Assembly (NCBI GenBank): GCA_037974665.1
Contig: CM075771.1
Location: forward strand, 34,580,425-34,644,424
DNA length: 64,000 nt
Reading direction: 5' to 3'
DNA from: Ehretia macrophylla
Lineage: Eukaryota > Streptophyta > Magnoliopsida > Boraginales > Ehretiaceae
Of this stretch, positions 1 through 10,267 are shown piece by piece; the stretch's first letter is position 1, and each line of letters starts with the position of its first letter. Made by a program: the position numbers and the translations under genes. Under the pieces are notes generated by a model. The model made no database searches. It worked only from the letters and a program-made list of their open reading frames with translations, and was not told the DNA's origin.

Positions 1-159
1 TGACAAATGAGAAATTGATGGACTGTTACAATCCCCACCACGGAATAGTGCACCAACATGCCTTTATCGACATTGTTCTTCAATATATACTTATGATTAT
101 GACTTTTTATATTTATATGCATTTTGATGACTGTGTTTGATATTATTGTTATGAATTTT

Positions 160-640
160 TTTGGATTAAGGATGAGAAAAAATTATTTTTTTTGCAATGC
201 TGATAAATATTCAGGGAACTTTTTAACTGTTTTGGTAATAAGGGCTAAACTGAAAATATTGACAAACAATAGGGACGAAAGTGGTCTTATATGCAAAACC
301 TTGGGTCTATTATGAATTCTTTTTTAAACACTGAGGACCAATTTAAATTTTATATGAAAACCATAGGGACTAAATTGAACATTTAATAATTTTTTTAATT
401 TTTCCCCTCCAAACAATGGTCACGTGTACTTTTCATTAGATTTAACCAACTTTTTTACGACAGGGATTAAATTAATTTTTTTTAGAAACAATAAAGACTA
501 TAATTGGTTAATTTGAACAATAAGGACGAATTTGTAATTTTTTGAAAAATAATATGACTAAATTAACTAATTTTAAACAATAAAGACGACTTTAAATTTT
601 TAAAAAAATAATAATACCATTTATGTAATTTTTCCTTTTG
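160..640. repeat. AT-rich dispersed repeat, probably a decayed Mutator-type MITE
   Basis: The stretch is built from repeated phrases such as 'aacaatagggac' and 'aacaataaagac' separated by poly-A/T. Its right edge ends in 'taatttttcc', like the ends of the clearer hairpin elements near 10.3, 14.1 and 17.0 kb. A possible duplicated flank (ttttggatt on the left, ttttggact on the right) is imperfect, so the boundaries are approximate. No coding potential is seen from 1 to about 1.5 kb. Confidence 0.35.
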
Positions 641-1540
641 GACTACATGTTTATAAGCGAAGCACTCTATTTCCATATGTATGATTAGACACCTAAAAAG
701 TTGGAAATCAAGGTTTTCTGTGAAATTATCCGATACAACTCCAATGCCTTGCGGCATCACATAATATAGATGGTATTATGATTGATAAAAGTTTTTTTTT
801 TTTTCTAGTTTTTCCTCTTTTTTTCTCTTTGTACAATTTATTTTCCCTTTGTACAATGTGATGTGCGTTGAAGCATTACTACATAGAAGAACAAAGATCT
901 AAAATTCCGGGGTATTTCTCGAAAATAAGAAGAAAAAAATGCATGCTCTCGTTTCTTTTTAGGGAGAATTGCACTTTGCACCCTACAAGGTCCAAAATTT
1001 CATTTTCACTCCCTTAAAATATAACAATATATTTTCAAGTTTCAAAAATATTTTAATGTGGTCCAATTTCCAGCATCATTATAAAAATTAACATCAAGAA
1101 GCACTTCAGGAGCGAGGACCCAGAAGTAAAACAAAGTCCCCAATATTGCCTGTTGTATAACACCAAAAAAGAAAAAAGAAAAATTAGAGTTGTAATAACG
1201 GCAAGAATAATTAAAAAGAACCTTTCTTGAACAAGATTGAATTGATTACAATTGTGCATTATTTGGTAATGAGTGACTTAGATTTCGAATGCCAAATTTG
1301 TTTGGAAAGTTAGACTGCGCCAAATCATTTTTATGGTTAGCATTGAACACAATTAACAAATATAATCACTCTTCGTTAATAACTAAAATTTTTAAATGAT
1401 GTGGTAACTAATATGGTATTCGGTTTGGGTTCAAGTCTCTCTGTCACTCATCTAAAAATATTAAAGTTGTTTATGTGTAAGGCTCAAAAAATGAATTATC
1501 TTATCTACTTGCACGTGTATGTGGGAGCGTGGGAGAGATT
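641..1540. other. AT-rich intergenic DNA, nothing recognised
   Basis: Only short chance reading frames and homopolymer runs are seen. No splice-linked coding sequence or transposon ends could be supported. Confidence 0.4.
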
Positions 1541-1625
1541 AGAAATAGCCTAGTAGTGGGTTATTATCCTTGACAATTGGGAGACCAAAATTCGAATTTC
1601 ATGAGGGTGGGAGTTAAAAAAAAAA
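1541..1625 (+). mobile_element. tRNA-derived SINE-like copy
   Basis: The copy contains a box-A-like segment (agcctagtagtggg) and, about 45 bases later, a box-B-like segment (attcgaatttc). It ends with 'gggagtt' followed by a poly-A run. A similar arrangement (ttgggag, ttcaaatctc, G-rich tail, poly-A) recurs near 13.0 kb. This matches the layout of plant SINEs with an internal pol III promoter. No target-site duplication was resolved. Confidence 0.4.
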
Positions 1626-1913
1626 ACTTTTGGAGAGGGATTATTAAATTCGTTTATTGTTTTCAACAGTTTACTAGTGAAATGACTAGCTCTTGCATTT
1701 TTAAAGAAAGGGGTAAAATTAAAAGGTAATCCATTACATTAAACTTGCAAGAGACTACTTTTATGACTCTTGCAAGAGTAGTAAAATTATTTTTAGAAAA
1801 AAAAATGATTAATTACTTGGTCGACAAGAGAACAGGCACACGTACATTATTTTATAATCATTTGTTTTTGTGTATAAAATATTTTATTTTTAATATAGTT
1901 GAATATGATGAAA

Positions 1914-2612
1914 TTAAGCAAGTTTCTCATCTCCACAATCATGTTCGCAAGTGCAATAATATGCTGCACTTCCAGGAATCTGTTGACAAGATCCATAGGG
2001 GTTTTGTGGAAGATATTGAATGTGGCATTCGTTACTACAATTCTCTATTCCATTGCAAGCACCCAAAATGTTGCTGCACCTCTTCACACTTGCTACCATC
2101 GGCATCATATTGCTCACTGTAGTATTTACCATATAGAAAACGGAACATCAATATTATAGTATCGTTACGTTGTAAGAGCATAAAAAGGGTGAAAGGTAAA
2201 AAAAACTCCTTCATAATTTCTTTGTGATTTCTGAAATAACACTTACATCCTTTAATCCCATATTTTCAAAGGGGGTATTTAGCTAACTGGTTTTGAAGAC
2301 CACGGAGGGATTATGAGGGGGTTTAAAAATACGAGGGGGGTATTTTGTACTTTGACAAATTACATGGGGGTGTAGTGCGGTTCACCCCTTATTAATTAGA
2401 AAAAATATATATATATAAGAATATCGTGATGGTTAAGTGTAATTGAAAATTTTTAATAACGATCTATTGAAATTGTGTTTTGATGGTGGAATTGGATCTC
2501 TTCCACCTAATTCTAATACTGTAAGCACACACACACAAAAAAAAAAAAAAAAATCTGTACCGCATGCAAAGAGGACGAGGAGAGCACAAAAGGTTGAGGA
2601 TGTTACAGCCAT
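1914..2612 (-). CDS. defensin-like (DEFL/LCR) secreted cysteine-rich peptide, copy A
   Basis: Two exons on the minus strand: 2612-2561 (17 codons plus one base) and 2116-1914, joined over a 444-bp GT-AG intron in phase 1. The product is 84 aa. Exon 1 is a signal peptide (MAVTSSTFCALLVLFAC) continuing into VSNMMPMVAS. The mature part carries eight cysteines spaced C-x6-C-x5-C-x3-C-x12-C-x10-C-x-C-x3-C. The CxxxC and CxC pairs and the GSC turn fit the cysteine-stabilised alpha-beta fold of plant defensin-like peptides. It is the most diverged of three tandem copies. The stop present in the other two is changed to Gly, adding GDEKLA. An AATAAA lies downstream on the minus strand (1888-1883). Such peptides act in defence or in cell signalling, often in reproduction, but which role applies here cannot be told. 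The intron contains a long A/T tract. Confidence 0.75.
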
Positions 2613-2713
2613 CTTCTTAAGATAAAATAGTTTCCCAAATCAATTGTTACATTTGAAACCTGTGGATGATCTTCTATTTGTAGTGATCAATTAACATACT
2701 GTGAAATATTCTG

Positions 2714-2729
2714 AAAGTGGGATTCACAA
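2714..2729 (-). promoter_or_regulatory. conserved 16-bp block upstream of DEFL copy A
   Basis: The plus-strand sequence aaagtgggattcacaa occurs identically upstream of all three DEFL copies, here about 100 bp before the start codon. Flanking bases are also shared with copy C (gtg-atgatcttc, atttgtagtg). This is either a promoter element or simply retained duplicated DNA. Confidence 0.4.
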
Positions 2730-3056
2730 AATAATATTTTTGCCTCAAAATTTTGGCAATACAATTACTGTCCTAGATTAATATTATAGACATTGTAACA
2801 TAATATTAATTTCAATATTCGTTAAAATTATCGTTCAATATTGGGATTTGCAGGCGGTTTATGGCTCGAAAATCATCTTGTTTTGTTAAACTTCTATATT
2901 TTTCCTTTAAAAGACAAGATTTTGTTTTTCTAGAAAATAATTTGTTCCCCAAGTAATCTTTGTTTCTTGTTTGTTTTCCATTAATTTGCTATTAGATTAA
3001 GAGAACTCAGGTATTATTACATAAATAATGCTGGCTTTAATTGGATCTTATTAACG
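2730..3056. other. upstream region of DEFL copy A
   Basis: AT-rich DNA, partly alignable with the region upstream of copy C (about 7340-7430). No coding sequence is seen. The last 14 bases (3043-3056) are the left target-site duplication of the adjoining SINE. Confidence 0.4.
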
Positions 3057-3250
3057 TTTTTTTTTGGATGACATGGGAACTCATCTCGCGAAACCCGACC
3101 ACCAACTGGTAAACTTTCGGGTGCAGCGGTGCACTCCCACACATGCACCAGGTCAGTCAATGACGGAACTTTAGAGTAGTGAAGAGTATCGAACTCGCAA
3201 CCTTATAGAAGCAAATTCACCCCACTACCGTTGGATTATACCCAATAGGC
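3057..3250 (-). mobile_element. full-length tRNA-derived SINE
   Basis: Read on the minus strand it starts gcctattgggtataatcc and has a box-A-like 'aacggtagtgg' and a box-B-like 'ggttgcgagttcgatac'. It ends 'catgtcatcc' plus poly-A (a poly-T run on the plus strand). It is flanked by a 14-bp target-site duplication with two mismatches: ggatcttattaacg at 3043-3056 and ggattttattaatg at 3251-3264. Other 3' ends of the same family (cacgtcatccaaaaaa) lie at 4.05 and 61.8 kb. Inserted in the spacer between DEFL copies A and B. Confidence 0.65.
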
Positions 3251-3982
3251 GGATTTTATTAATGTTGATTCAATGATTTGGAAGTTGTCATCTGAACTAA
3301 CCATATATGTCAGAATTTTCTTAATGTTCGGAGAATGCTTCCTAGCTGGGATAAAAACGTATCAGAAAACGCTTTTGCTTTGATTAGAAGTAACAACGTA
3401 GTTTTTATAGTTCCACCAGCTCCACACCAAGGTGATAACTAAAAGCGGGATATGTGAACGAATCTTTCTCAGGGAACTATGGCAGATCCGTCGCGGTTTA
3501 TTTGAGTTTTAAATGTCGGAGAATTCAATTGTTCTACATAAGAAAAAAATATATATATATATATAGGCAACTTAATTTTTCTTTTACCAATTAATTTTAG
3601 AATGGAATCTTAATTTTTATCATGATATCAAAGTTGAATTTTGATCCAATTTTATTCATCCATGTTAAGTCCATTCTTGTTTCAAACATTGGGAAAGCGT
3701 AAATATAATTTTGCAACACTAGAAAAAGTTGGGAAACAAGCTCCAACAAAAGGCAAAGGGACGCATTTCCAATAAACACTGATTTAGACTAGGGAATCTT
3801 CCTACAAACACTTGGCCATGTAGAACAATCGAGCCTGATAATTTTAGATCGTGATACTCATATGTTTTTTTGGACTCCAAAAGATCTTTATGGACTTCCG
3901 TAAGAAGTTTCTTAGGTTGTAGCATAAAATTTTTCCTATAAAGAATATTTCCCTTCATTGTGTGTGAAAAATTGCTACACTC

Positions 3983-4066
3983 AAAGTTTATCATCTAGTG
4001 GTCAGGTTTCACCGGATAATTTAGTGATCGAGTTCCGCCAACTGAATTCTCACGTCATCCAAAAAA
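3983..4066 (+). mobile_element. 3' part of a SINE of the same family
   Basis: The sequence runs from 'agtttatcatctagtggtca' to 'cacgtcatccaaaaaa'. A near-identical but shorter copy begins and ends the same way near 61.8 kb. The 3' end matches the 3057-3250 element. Probably 5'-truncated or internally deleted. Confidence 0.4.
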
Positions 4067-4383
4067 GAACAAATAGTATCTCTGTTTTATCGCATGACTA
4101 ATCAGAACTCACATGAGATAATTGGAGAAATTGATTCACTAGAGTGTTTTGATTTGTATACTTTAATTTATCGGTTGGAGTGTTTGCACTTTTTCCCAAT
4201 AACAAAGAACTCATTATAGGCAGAACCATATTAAATTCACTTCGAAATTACAAACAAACAATATTTGCCTCGCCAACTGAAAAATAAAACAAAACAAACT
4301 CAACAAGAGAAAATACTCACTCTTTTTGTCAATGAAATAATTTATTATGAGTACTAAAATCAAAGCAAGTTTTTCATCTTGCA

Positions 4384-4746
4384 TCAACAATCATGTAAGC
4401 AAGTGCAGTAATATGCTGCACTGCCAGGAATGGTTTGACAATATCCATATGGGTTAAGTGTAACAAAAGTATTAAAGCACTTGTCACCACAGTTCTCTGA
4501 TCCATTACAAGTACCCAAAATGTTGCTGCACCTGTTGGCATTTGCTACCATTGGCATCATATTGCTCACTGTATAGTATCACCATATACAAAAATAATTA
4601 AATAAAAATAATAATATTATTGGTCAATTATAACGAGTTACTAATTATTAAATAGTGGAAATAAAAATGGAAGAGAGAAAAATCTATATACCACATGCAA
4701 AGAGGACGAGGAAAGTGCAAAGAGTTGAGAAAATTGTCATGGCCAT
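4384..4746 (-). CDS. defensin-like (DEFL/LCR) secreted cysteine-rich peptide, copy B
   Basis: Two exons on the minus strand: 4746-4692 (18 codons plus one base) and 4568-4384, with a 123-bp GT-AG intron in phase 1. The product is 79 aa. Exon 1 is a signal peptide (MAMTIFSTLCTFLVLFAC) and the junction restores VSNMMPM as in copies A and C. The eight cysteines have exactly the same spacing as in A. The 12-residue loop before the fifth cysteine ends NPYGY and the chain ends CLHDC followed by TGA. A good TATA box (ctatatatag, 4811-4820) lies about 65 bp upstream and an AATAAA follows at 4346-4341. The initiating ATG at 4746 is followed by a second in-frame ATG two codons on; either would give a workable signal peptide. 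Its compact gene structure makes it the easiest copy to verify. Confidence 0.75.
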
Positions 4747-4810
4747 TGTCTCTATAATCGATTCGAAAGTAAAAGAAGACAAGGGAATTCTCTGTATTAT
4801 ATTGAGACGT

Positions 4811-4820
4811 CTATATATAG
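4811..4820 (-). promoter_or_regulatory. TATA box of DEFL copy B
   Basis: The palindromic sequence ctatatatag lies 65-74 bp upstream of the copy B start codon. This would place transcription start about 30-40 bp before the ATG and give a short leader, as is common for small secreted-peptide genes. Confidence 0.45.
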
Positions 4821-4959
4821 GTTGGGTAACCGATTAATTTATAATTTTATATGGAAATAAATCAAGCTAAATCAATTAAGTAATATTCTACGGCTATACT
4901 ATAGCCCATGTTAATGCAATAATGTATGTAATTACATATTTACCTTAAATGAGAATCTA

Positions 4960-4975
4960 AAAGTGGGATTCACAA
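4960..4975 (-). promoter_or_regulatory. conserved 16-bp block upstream of DEFL copy B
   Basis: Identical 16-mer (plus strand aaagtgggattcacaa) to those upstream of copies A and C, but about 215 bp from the start codon instead of about 100. The extra distance is sequence, including the TATA region, not shared with A and C. Confidence 0.4.
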
Positions 4976-5194
4976 GATGGTTGTTTTGTTCAAAATTTAC
5001 GTAATTAATATGATCATTGTCTAGATTGTTCTTATAGATCTTGTAGCCTGTGTCTGAGACTACTGCTTTTATTTTATTTAAATTCAGTTGTAGTAACATA
5101 ATAATTTCCAAATGTGACGTATAAACATTTGCAAATTTTTCACTAAAAGATTAGTTTAGTGGTAAATAAAGAGAAGTAATATATATTTGGTATA

Positions 5195-5300
5195 TTTGGG
5201 TTTGACCCATGGGAACACCAGTTAGTGATCGGGCTCAACTGAACCCAACTGGTTATCGAGTCCGCCAGTTAGGTTTCCACGTTAACATAAATATAAAAAA
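5195..5300 (+). mobile_element. SINE-like fragment
   Basis: The fragment contains 'gggaacaccagttagtgatcg', 'atcgagtccgccagtt' and a 3' end 'ccacgtta' followed by A-rich sequence. This resembles the 3' half of the family at 3057-3250 and 3983-4066. Decayed; boundaries approximate. Confidence 0.3.
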
Positions 5301-5633
5301 AAATGACTATTTTTTCTTTAAGAAAAATTCTTCTCCATTTTTGTCTCCCTTGTTTTGCTTATAATAAATATAATTTCTGTCCTCCCTTATCAATTTAACT
5401 TCAGCTTTAAGCTAATATTAATATTGGTTCAAAACTTTGAATTTGTTCTGTTCAACCCAAAAAAAAAAAGCGTCATCTAAACTAATCATACTTCGTGGTT
5501 TCCAGAATGTTTGAATAATGGTTCCAAGGATTGAGACTTGTGAGAAAATTGTTTTGTCATCTTCTAGATGACCAAACGAAACACGTACCCACCATCAATA
5601 AAGTGATTTTTTAGAGTTAATGGTGTGCCTTTT

Positions 5634-5733
5634 ACGTTCATGGAGCCTCTCCATTTACAAAGTATGATGGGCTATTTATAATCACGTTCATGGAGCCTCT
5701 CCATTTACAAAGTATGATGGGCTATTTATAATC
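5634..5733. repeat. perfect 50-bp tandem duplication
   Basis: Two identical 50-bp units, 5634-5683 and 5684-5733, each beginning acgttcatggagcctctcc and ending ctatttataatc. The identity implies a very recent duplication. No coding role is seen. Confidence 0.9.
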
Positions 5734-6389
5734 CTTTGGGTGAAGATGACCTCTTTGTTCATGATTGATTGCGTGTCTCGGAATTTTTCTCTTTTAATAC
5801 TTGTTTAAGGAAGACGAAAGCTATTTTTCTTTTTTTTTTGGAACAAAGACAAAGGTGATTAGATTGAATGAGAAGGTATAGGACACGTGGTGTAACTTAA
5901 TGACATGTATTAGATTTTGAGAGATCAATTGCATTACACGTGCCGCAACATAACTAAATGTACCATATAGCAACATCTATAGTTGACTGTGTAGTCAAGC
6001 GGTGTGTTTACACGAATTTTGAACTAATATGATCATAAGAAGGCAGTGTAGTGCACGGAGTTCGCAAGAGACCTCAATTTCATGACTCTTGTAAAACTAA
6101 GAAAATTATATTTGAAAGAACGATTACTTTATAACAAGCTCTAATAAGAAGGCAAAGCTATACATTTCCCACTAACACCAAAAAAAATTTTAAAAATTTT
6201 GATGTATTTTCTTATTTTTTTTCTTTTATTCAATGGTTGCTTTGTCAACTTAGATAATTAAAACAAAAACAAAAAAGCCAAACAAAAGAGAAAAGGCAAC
6301 AAGGCAATTTTACCAAATATTTGTTTTCTGCATATGAAATAATTTATTCTAAAATAGTTGAACATGATCTAAACAAGTTTTTTCTCATC

Positions 6390-7230
6390 TCAACAATCAT
6401 GTAAGCACAAGCAGAAATATGCTGGATCTCCAGGGATAAAGTCACAATAACCATATGGGTTAGATGTAACAAAAGTATTATAGCACCTGTCACTACAATT
6501 CGGTACATCGTTGCAAGGACCCAAAATGGTGCTGCACCTCTTCTCACCTGCTGCCATAGGCATCATGTTGCTTACTGTAGTATGTAGTATATCACCATAT
6601 GTTAGTGTTATAATAACGTTACGAGAGGATGCATAATTATTCGAAAGAAGATGGGTTACCCCTTCTCTTTTGCAATTGAAAAATAGGAAATCGTGATTGT
6701 TACGTATTGGATTTCCTCATAACGTTATATAACGGTATAAAAGAGATTAATATATAGCGGTAATGATGATGCAATTACATACGATGAAATCATTCAAACC
6801 ATATATTAAGTTTGAAGGTTAAGTAAATGCATTTTAATTTCAGTACTACTGATATTCTTATAACGTAACCATGGGCAGACCTATACTAGGGCCAGCGAGG
6901 GCTGTAGTCTTGTTGACTCCAAGAGTAGAACCATATTAAAGAGTGAGTTGAGGTTTATTTTTTGAAAATATGTGTATTTTTAATGTACTTTTAGGCTGAA
7001 AATTTGATTTAGTCCCTATTGAAAAAAATTACTCATACACGAACGTTAAATTATATGATTCTAACTCTTACTAAATATAAATCTTGGATCCGCCCTGAAC
7101 TTAACGTTATAAGGAGACCTAAATTTTATTGAAACTGTGGTTGGATGGTGTAAGTAGGAAAGGGATAAAAATCATTACCGCATGCAAGGAGGACAAGGAG
7201 AGTGCAAAGGGTAGAGGACGTGGTGGCCAT
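6390..7230 (-). CDS. defensin-like (DEFL/LCR) secreted cysteine-rich peptide, copy C
   Basis: Two exons on the minus strand: 7230-7179 (17 codons plus one base) and 6574-6390, with a 604-bp GT-AG intron in phase 1. The product is 78 aa. Exon 1 is a signal peptide (MATTSSTLCTLLVLLAC) and the junction gives VSNMMPM. The eight cysteines have the same spacing as copies A and B (x6, x5, x3, x12, x10, x1, x3). The chain ends CLHDC then TGA. It is closest to copy B in the mature part (NTFVTSNPYGYC) and closest to copy A in promoter and exon 1 sequence. The AATAAA at about 6348-6343 sits in a block shared with copy B. The longest plain reading frame on this strand here is in another frame, so the gene is easily missed. 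Confidence 0.75.
6868..7097. repeat. dispersed AT-rich repeat with 'gggcagacctata' start and 'gatccgccc' end
   Basis: Starts gggcagacctatactagg and ends aaatcttggatccgccc. A relative at about 63.04-63.26 kb starts ggcagacctatataggacc and ends gtaaatcttgaattg. The two share an internal 'actttta' and 'ttactaa/ttactgaa' layout, so this is a small non-autonomous element. It lies inside the intron of DEFL copy C and explains that intron's length. Confidence 0.4.
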
Positions 7231-7324
7231 TTGCCTTTGATAAAATAGTTTCCCAAATAAATTGAAGATTGTAAAATCTGTGCATGATCTTCAGCTATTT
7301 GTAGTGTACATACTGGGAAATCTG

Positions 7325-7340
7325 AAAGTGGGATTCACAA
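7325..7340 (-). promoter_or_regulatory. conserved 16-bp block upstream of DEFL copy C
   Basis: Third identical occurrence of the 16-mer aaagtgggattcacaa, 95 bp before the start codon. The surrounding ~150 bp align with the region upstream of copy A, including tgatcttc and atttgtagtg. Confidence 0.4.
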
Positions 7341-7399
7341 AATAATTATTTTTCTCCAAATAATTTTTGTAATATGATATATAACTATCCTATATTAAT

Positions 7400-10258
7400 T
7401 TTGTAAATCTTGTAACCTTTAGTGAGATTGCTGCTTTCTTTTGATAAATAAATAAATAAATAATTATTAACAAGAAAACACAGTAGAACAATTGAAAGGA
7501 TGTGGTGTAGCTCGTTAACGTGTTTGTTTTGGGTACAAAATACATAATTTTTAGTAGACAACATCCTATTTGAGGTAGGTATATTTTTAATGGGTGATCC
7601 CTAAGGTGTAAATGATAACATTATGAAGGGAATCTCAAAGGGTTGAATTTAGATTTGGTTGTCAGTCATTGTGTAATCAAATCAAATAATTGAATTGTCA
7701 ATCTTAATTCAACGATTGAGATTTATGTTATAATTTTATGAGAAAAGAGGTGTTTAAGAGATGATCTTTTCCAATCCTAAGTATTTAATTTGAATTTTAA
7801 AAAAAAAATCATTAACTTTTTAATCTATTTCCTGATCAATTATTTGCCCAAAGGTATAAAAATAAAAGATTGTGGCAGATTAGTCGAGATTTTATTTAGT
7901 TCTATAATGGGCTGATAGCACATGTTATGTTAGAAGATTCCTCACCCTCTCTTTCACAGCTTCAAGTACATCTTATAGAAGATTCCTCTCTCATTTTGTA
8001 TTTTTGTTATGTAACGAATCTGATGTAATATTTACAGACCTTAGCTCACAATGGGCAAGGGATTGGACTGCACAAAAGTCGTTGCACTAATGTACATCCG
8101 TTTTCTTGCTCTGTTCGCTCTTAGTTCTTGTCATGTAATGAATCTGATGTAATATTTACAGAATTTAGTGTAATAATCTTACATCGAGATCTCACCCTCA
8201 TGAGGGATGGTTCTTAAGTGCAACGAATTTCTCTCCTAACACACTAGTTTTTTGAGTTGGGCTTTCCCTTGAGTTTGAGTTGTTATATTCTTCGACTTGA
8301 GTTGTTACACTTAGCTCACAATGGTCAAGACTCAAGGACAATAAGAACTAAATTTAAGCAAGAGAAAGAAATATTTGGTATCAATTGTCTAATTAGGCAA
8401 CAGAACATGATACATTGAAGCTTTCTAACTTCTGTGGATCATAGAGCAGCATCTATAACTTTTTTTGTTTTGAAATTGTTGGTCAAGTGTACTGATGCCT
8501 TTACATGCCATAAGGATTATCCCAAAGATATGAACAACAATAACAATCACATTTGAATTTAACATTAATATATACCTTATGCGTCCTAACCAATCAAGTT
8601 ACCCACTGAAGATAGTAACATTGAATTTGTGGAATGGATAAATTATAAATAAATTATATTATAAAAGAAAAAAAGTCACATATTGAATTAGGTTGTATGT
8701 ATGCTTGACTTATTTTTTTAGGTGAAATGAATCGTTTTGCTTATTTCGTAAAAAAAGTTATGTTACCCGACCTTAGTGAAAAACTAGGGTTGTCCCCAAT
8801 CAATATCTTAAACCTCTTTTTTCCATTTTCTAAGAAAACACTGAGAGAGAATATTTATATATGATTCCATCAAATCATTTCTGAGATGTTCTTAGAGTGC
8901 ATGGTCTCCTGGTATATTATTTTTAATTCTTTTTCCATATTTCTCCAATTATATTGGGACTTCTTTAGATGAAATAAATTTGGTTATTCTCGTATTTAGA
9001 CTATCATAAAGAAGAAGACTTGGATGATTGAGACTCACCGCAAAGAATTTTCCTTTGTGTTGGTGAGTCAAAAAGACAGTGCTCGATGAGGAATAAATAA
9101 CTGATCTAATATAGAGTATCGATGTAATTGTTAAGATGGCTATGAGATTCAGATTAATTTTATAAGGTCTCGGGCATGTCCAACCTATGAAAATGTGATC
9201 AACGCTGATCTTTTTTAGAATTTTATCTATATCGAGAAGCAGTAGATCGGGCCAATTGAAATCCGTGAAATCCAAAAAAATATTCTAAAGAAAGGTACAA
9301 ATATGATAGTTGTCTACACTAAAAGATAACTCATATTTCTTTTACAAACACACTTTTACACACATTTAGTTATCTTACAATATTAAATTACTAACTTGAA
9401 TACGGAATGCTTTCGCGAGACGACCAATCTGCAATTTGTTCATTGTTCTCAAGAGAACCAGGAGCTCGGTCAAGTGCCCTTTCTACCTTAACAGTGCTAA
9501 TTAGCAAATTGGCATTGAATGCTTTTAATTATCAAAACCATGCCTGTTCTAGTAAACGAGTTGGAATACTAGCAGAGTTTCTCTTTTTTTTTTTTTTTTG
9601 TCGTTGAATTTGTTTCTGATCAAAGTCACGCATTGATTAATTATTGTGTCAGCACGTTCAACGTATGACCAGGTTATATGTATTGGTCGTCTGTTTTCTT
9701 CTTCTTTTTTCTCTTTTTTTAATGGTGATTAACTCATTTTAAATAAAATCGTGTTAGATTCATTTAAAGATTACAAATTTAGTGAAGCAATGGTTTGTTC
9801 CAACGCATACTTTGAGTTAGTTGAAAACTAAGCAATATTTGTAATTATAAAATATAAATTTAAATTCAAAATCTTTAATCACAATAAGTTACTCCCAAAC
9901 TTGCCAGTCGAACTTTGACCATGTCAAGCTACAAGTGGATAATGCGAAGGAAGTTGCCTTTTCTTTTCTTTTTCTTTTTTCTCCCTTTTCCTTTTTTTGG
10001 GCTAAGTAATGAATCGTGCATTATTAAAAAAATTGTAGGTGCAAAAGATTATGGTTTGTCACCATTTCAAGCATTACTGTCTACAAGTTGCCTATATTAT
10101 ATTCATTTCATCTGCAAAAATAATTAATAATACTTGCATCTTAGGAGCAAACCAGCCTAACTGCCTAAAATGTCATGTGTGTGTGGATACATATTTATAA
10201 TTATTTACACATAAATACACATATATTGTTGTTTTTATTTATATATGTATACTTGTGG
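7400..10258. other. gene-poor intergenic stretch
   Basis: AT-rich with scattered chance frames. An imperfect direct repeat is visible: 'aatctgatgtaatatttacaga' at about 8016-8037 and 8139-8162, and 'ttagctcacaatgg' at about 8041 and 8310. A frame on the minus strand at 9275-8949 was considered as an F-box relic and not accepted. No gene is supported. Confidence 0.4.
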
Positions 10259-10267
10259 TACAAACAA

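Noticed and set aside
1745..2159. Plus-strand frames of 125 and 86 codons
   Set aside because: They are antisense to exon 2 of DEFL copy A. The minus strand has the signal peptide, the splice sites and the conserved cysteines.
6344..6547. 67-codon minus-strand frame over DEFL copy C
   Set aside because: It is a shifted frame of exon 2; the true frame ends at 6390 and shows all eight cysteines.
8949..9275. 108-codon minus-strand frame with a faint F-box look (NWPDLLLLDI..., VDHIFIGWTC)
   Set aside because: The resemblance is limited to spacing of a few hydrophobic residues. There is no F-box consensus, no downstream DUF295 or kelch sequence and no splice-linked partner. A profile search would decide.
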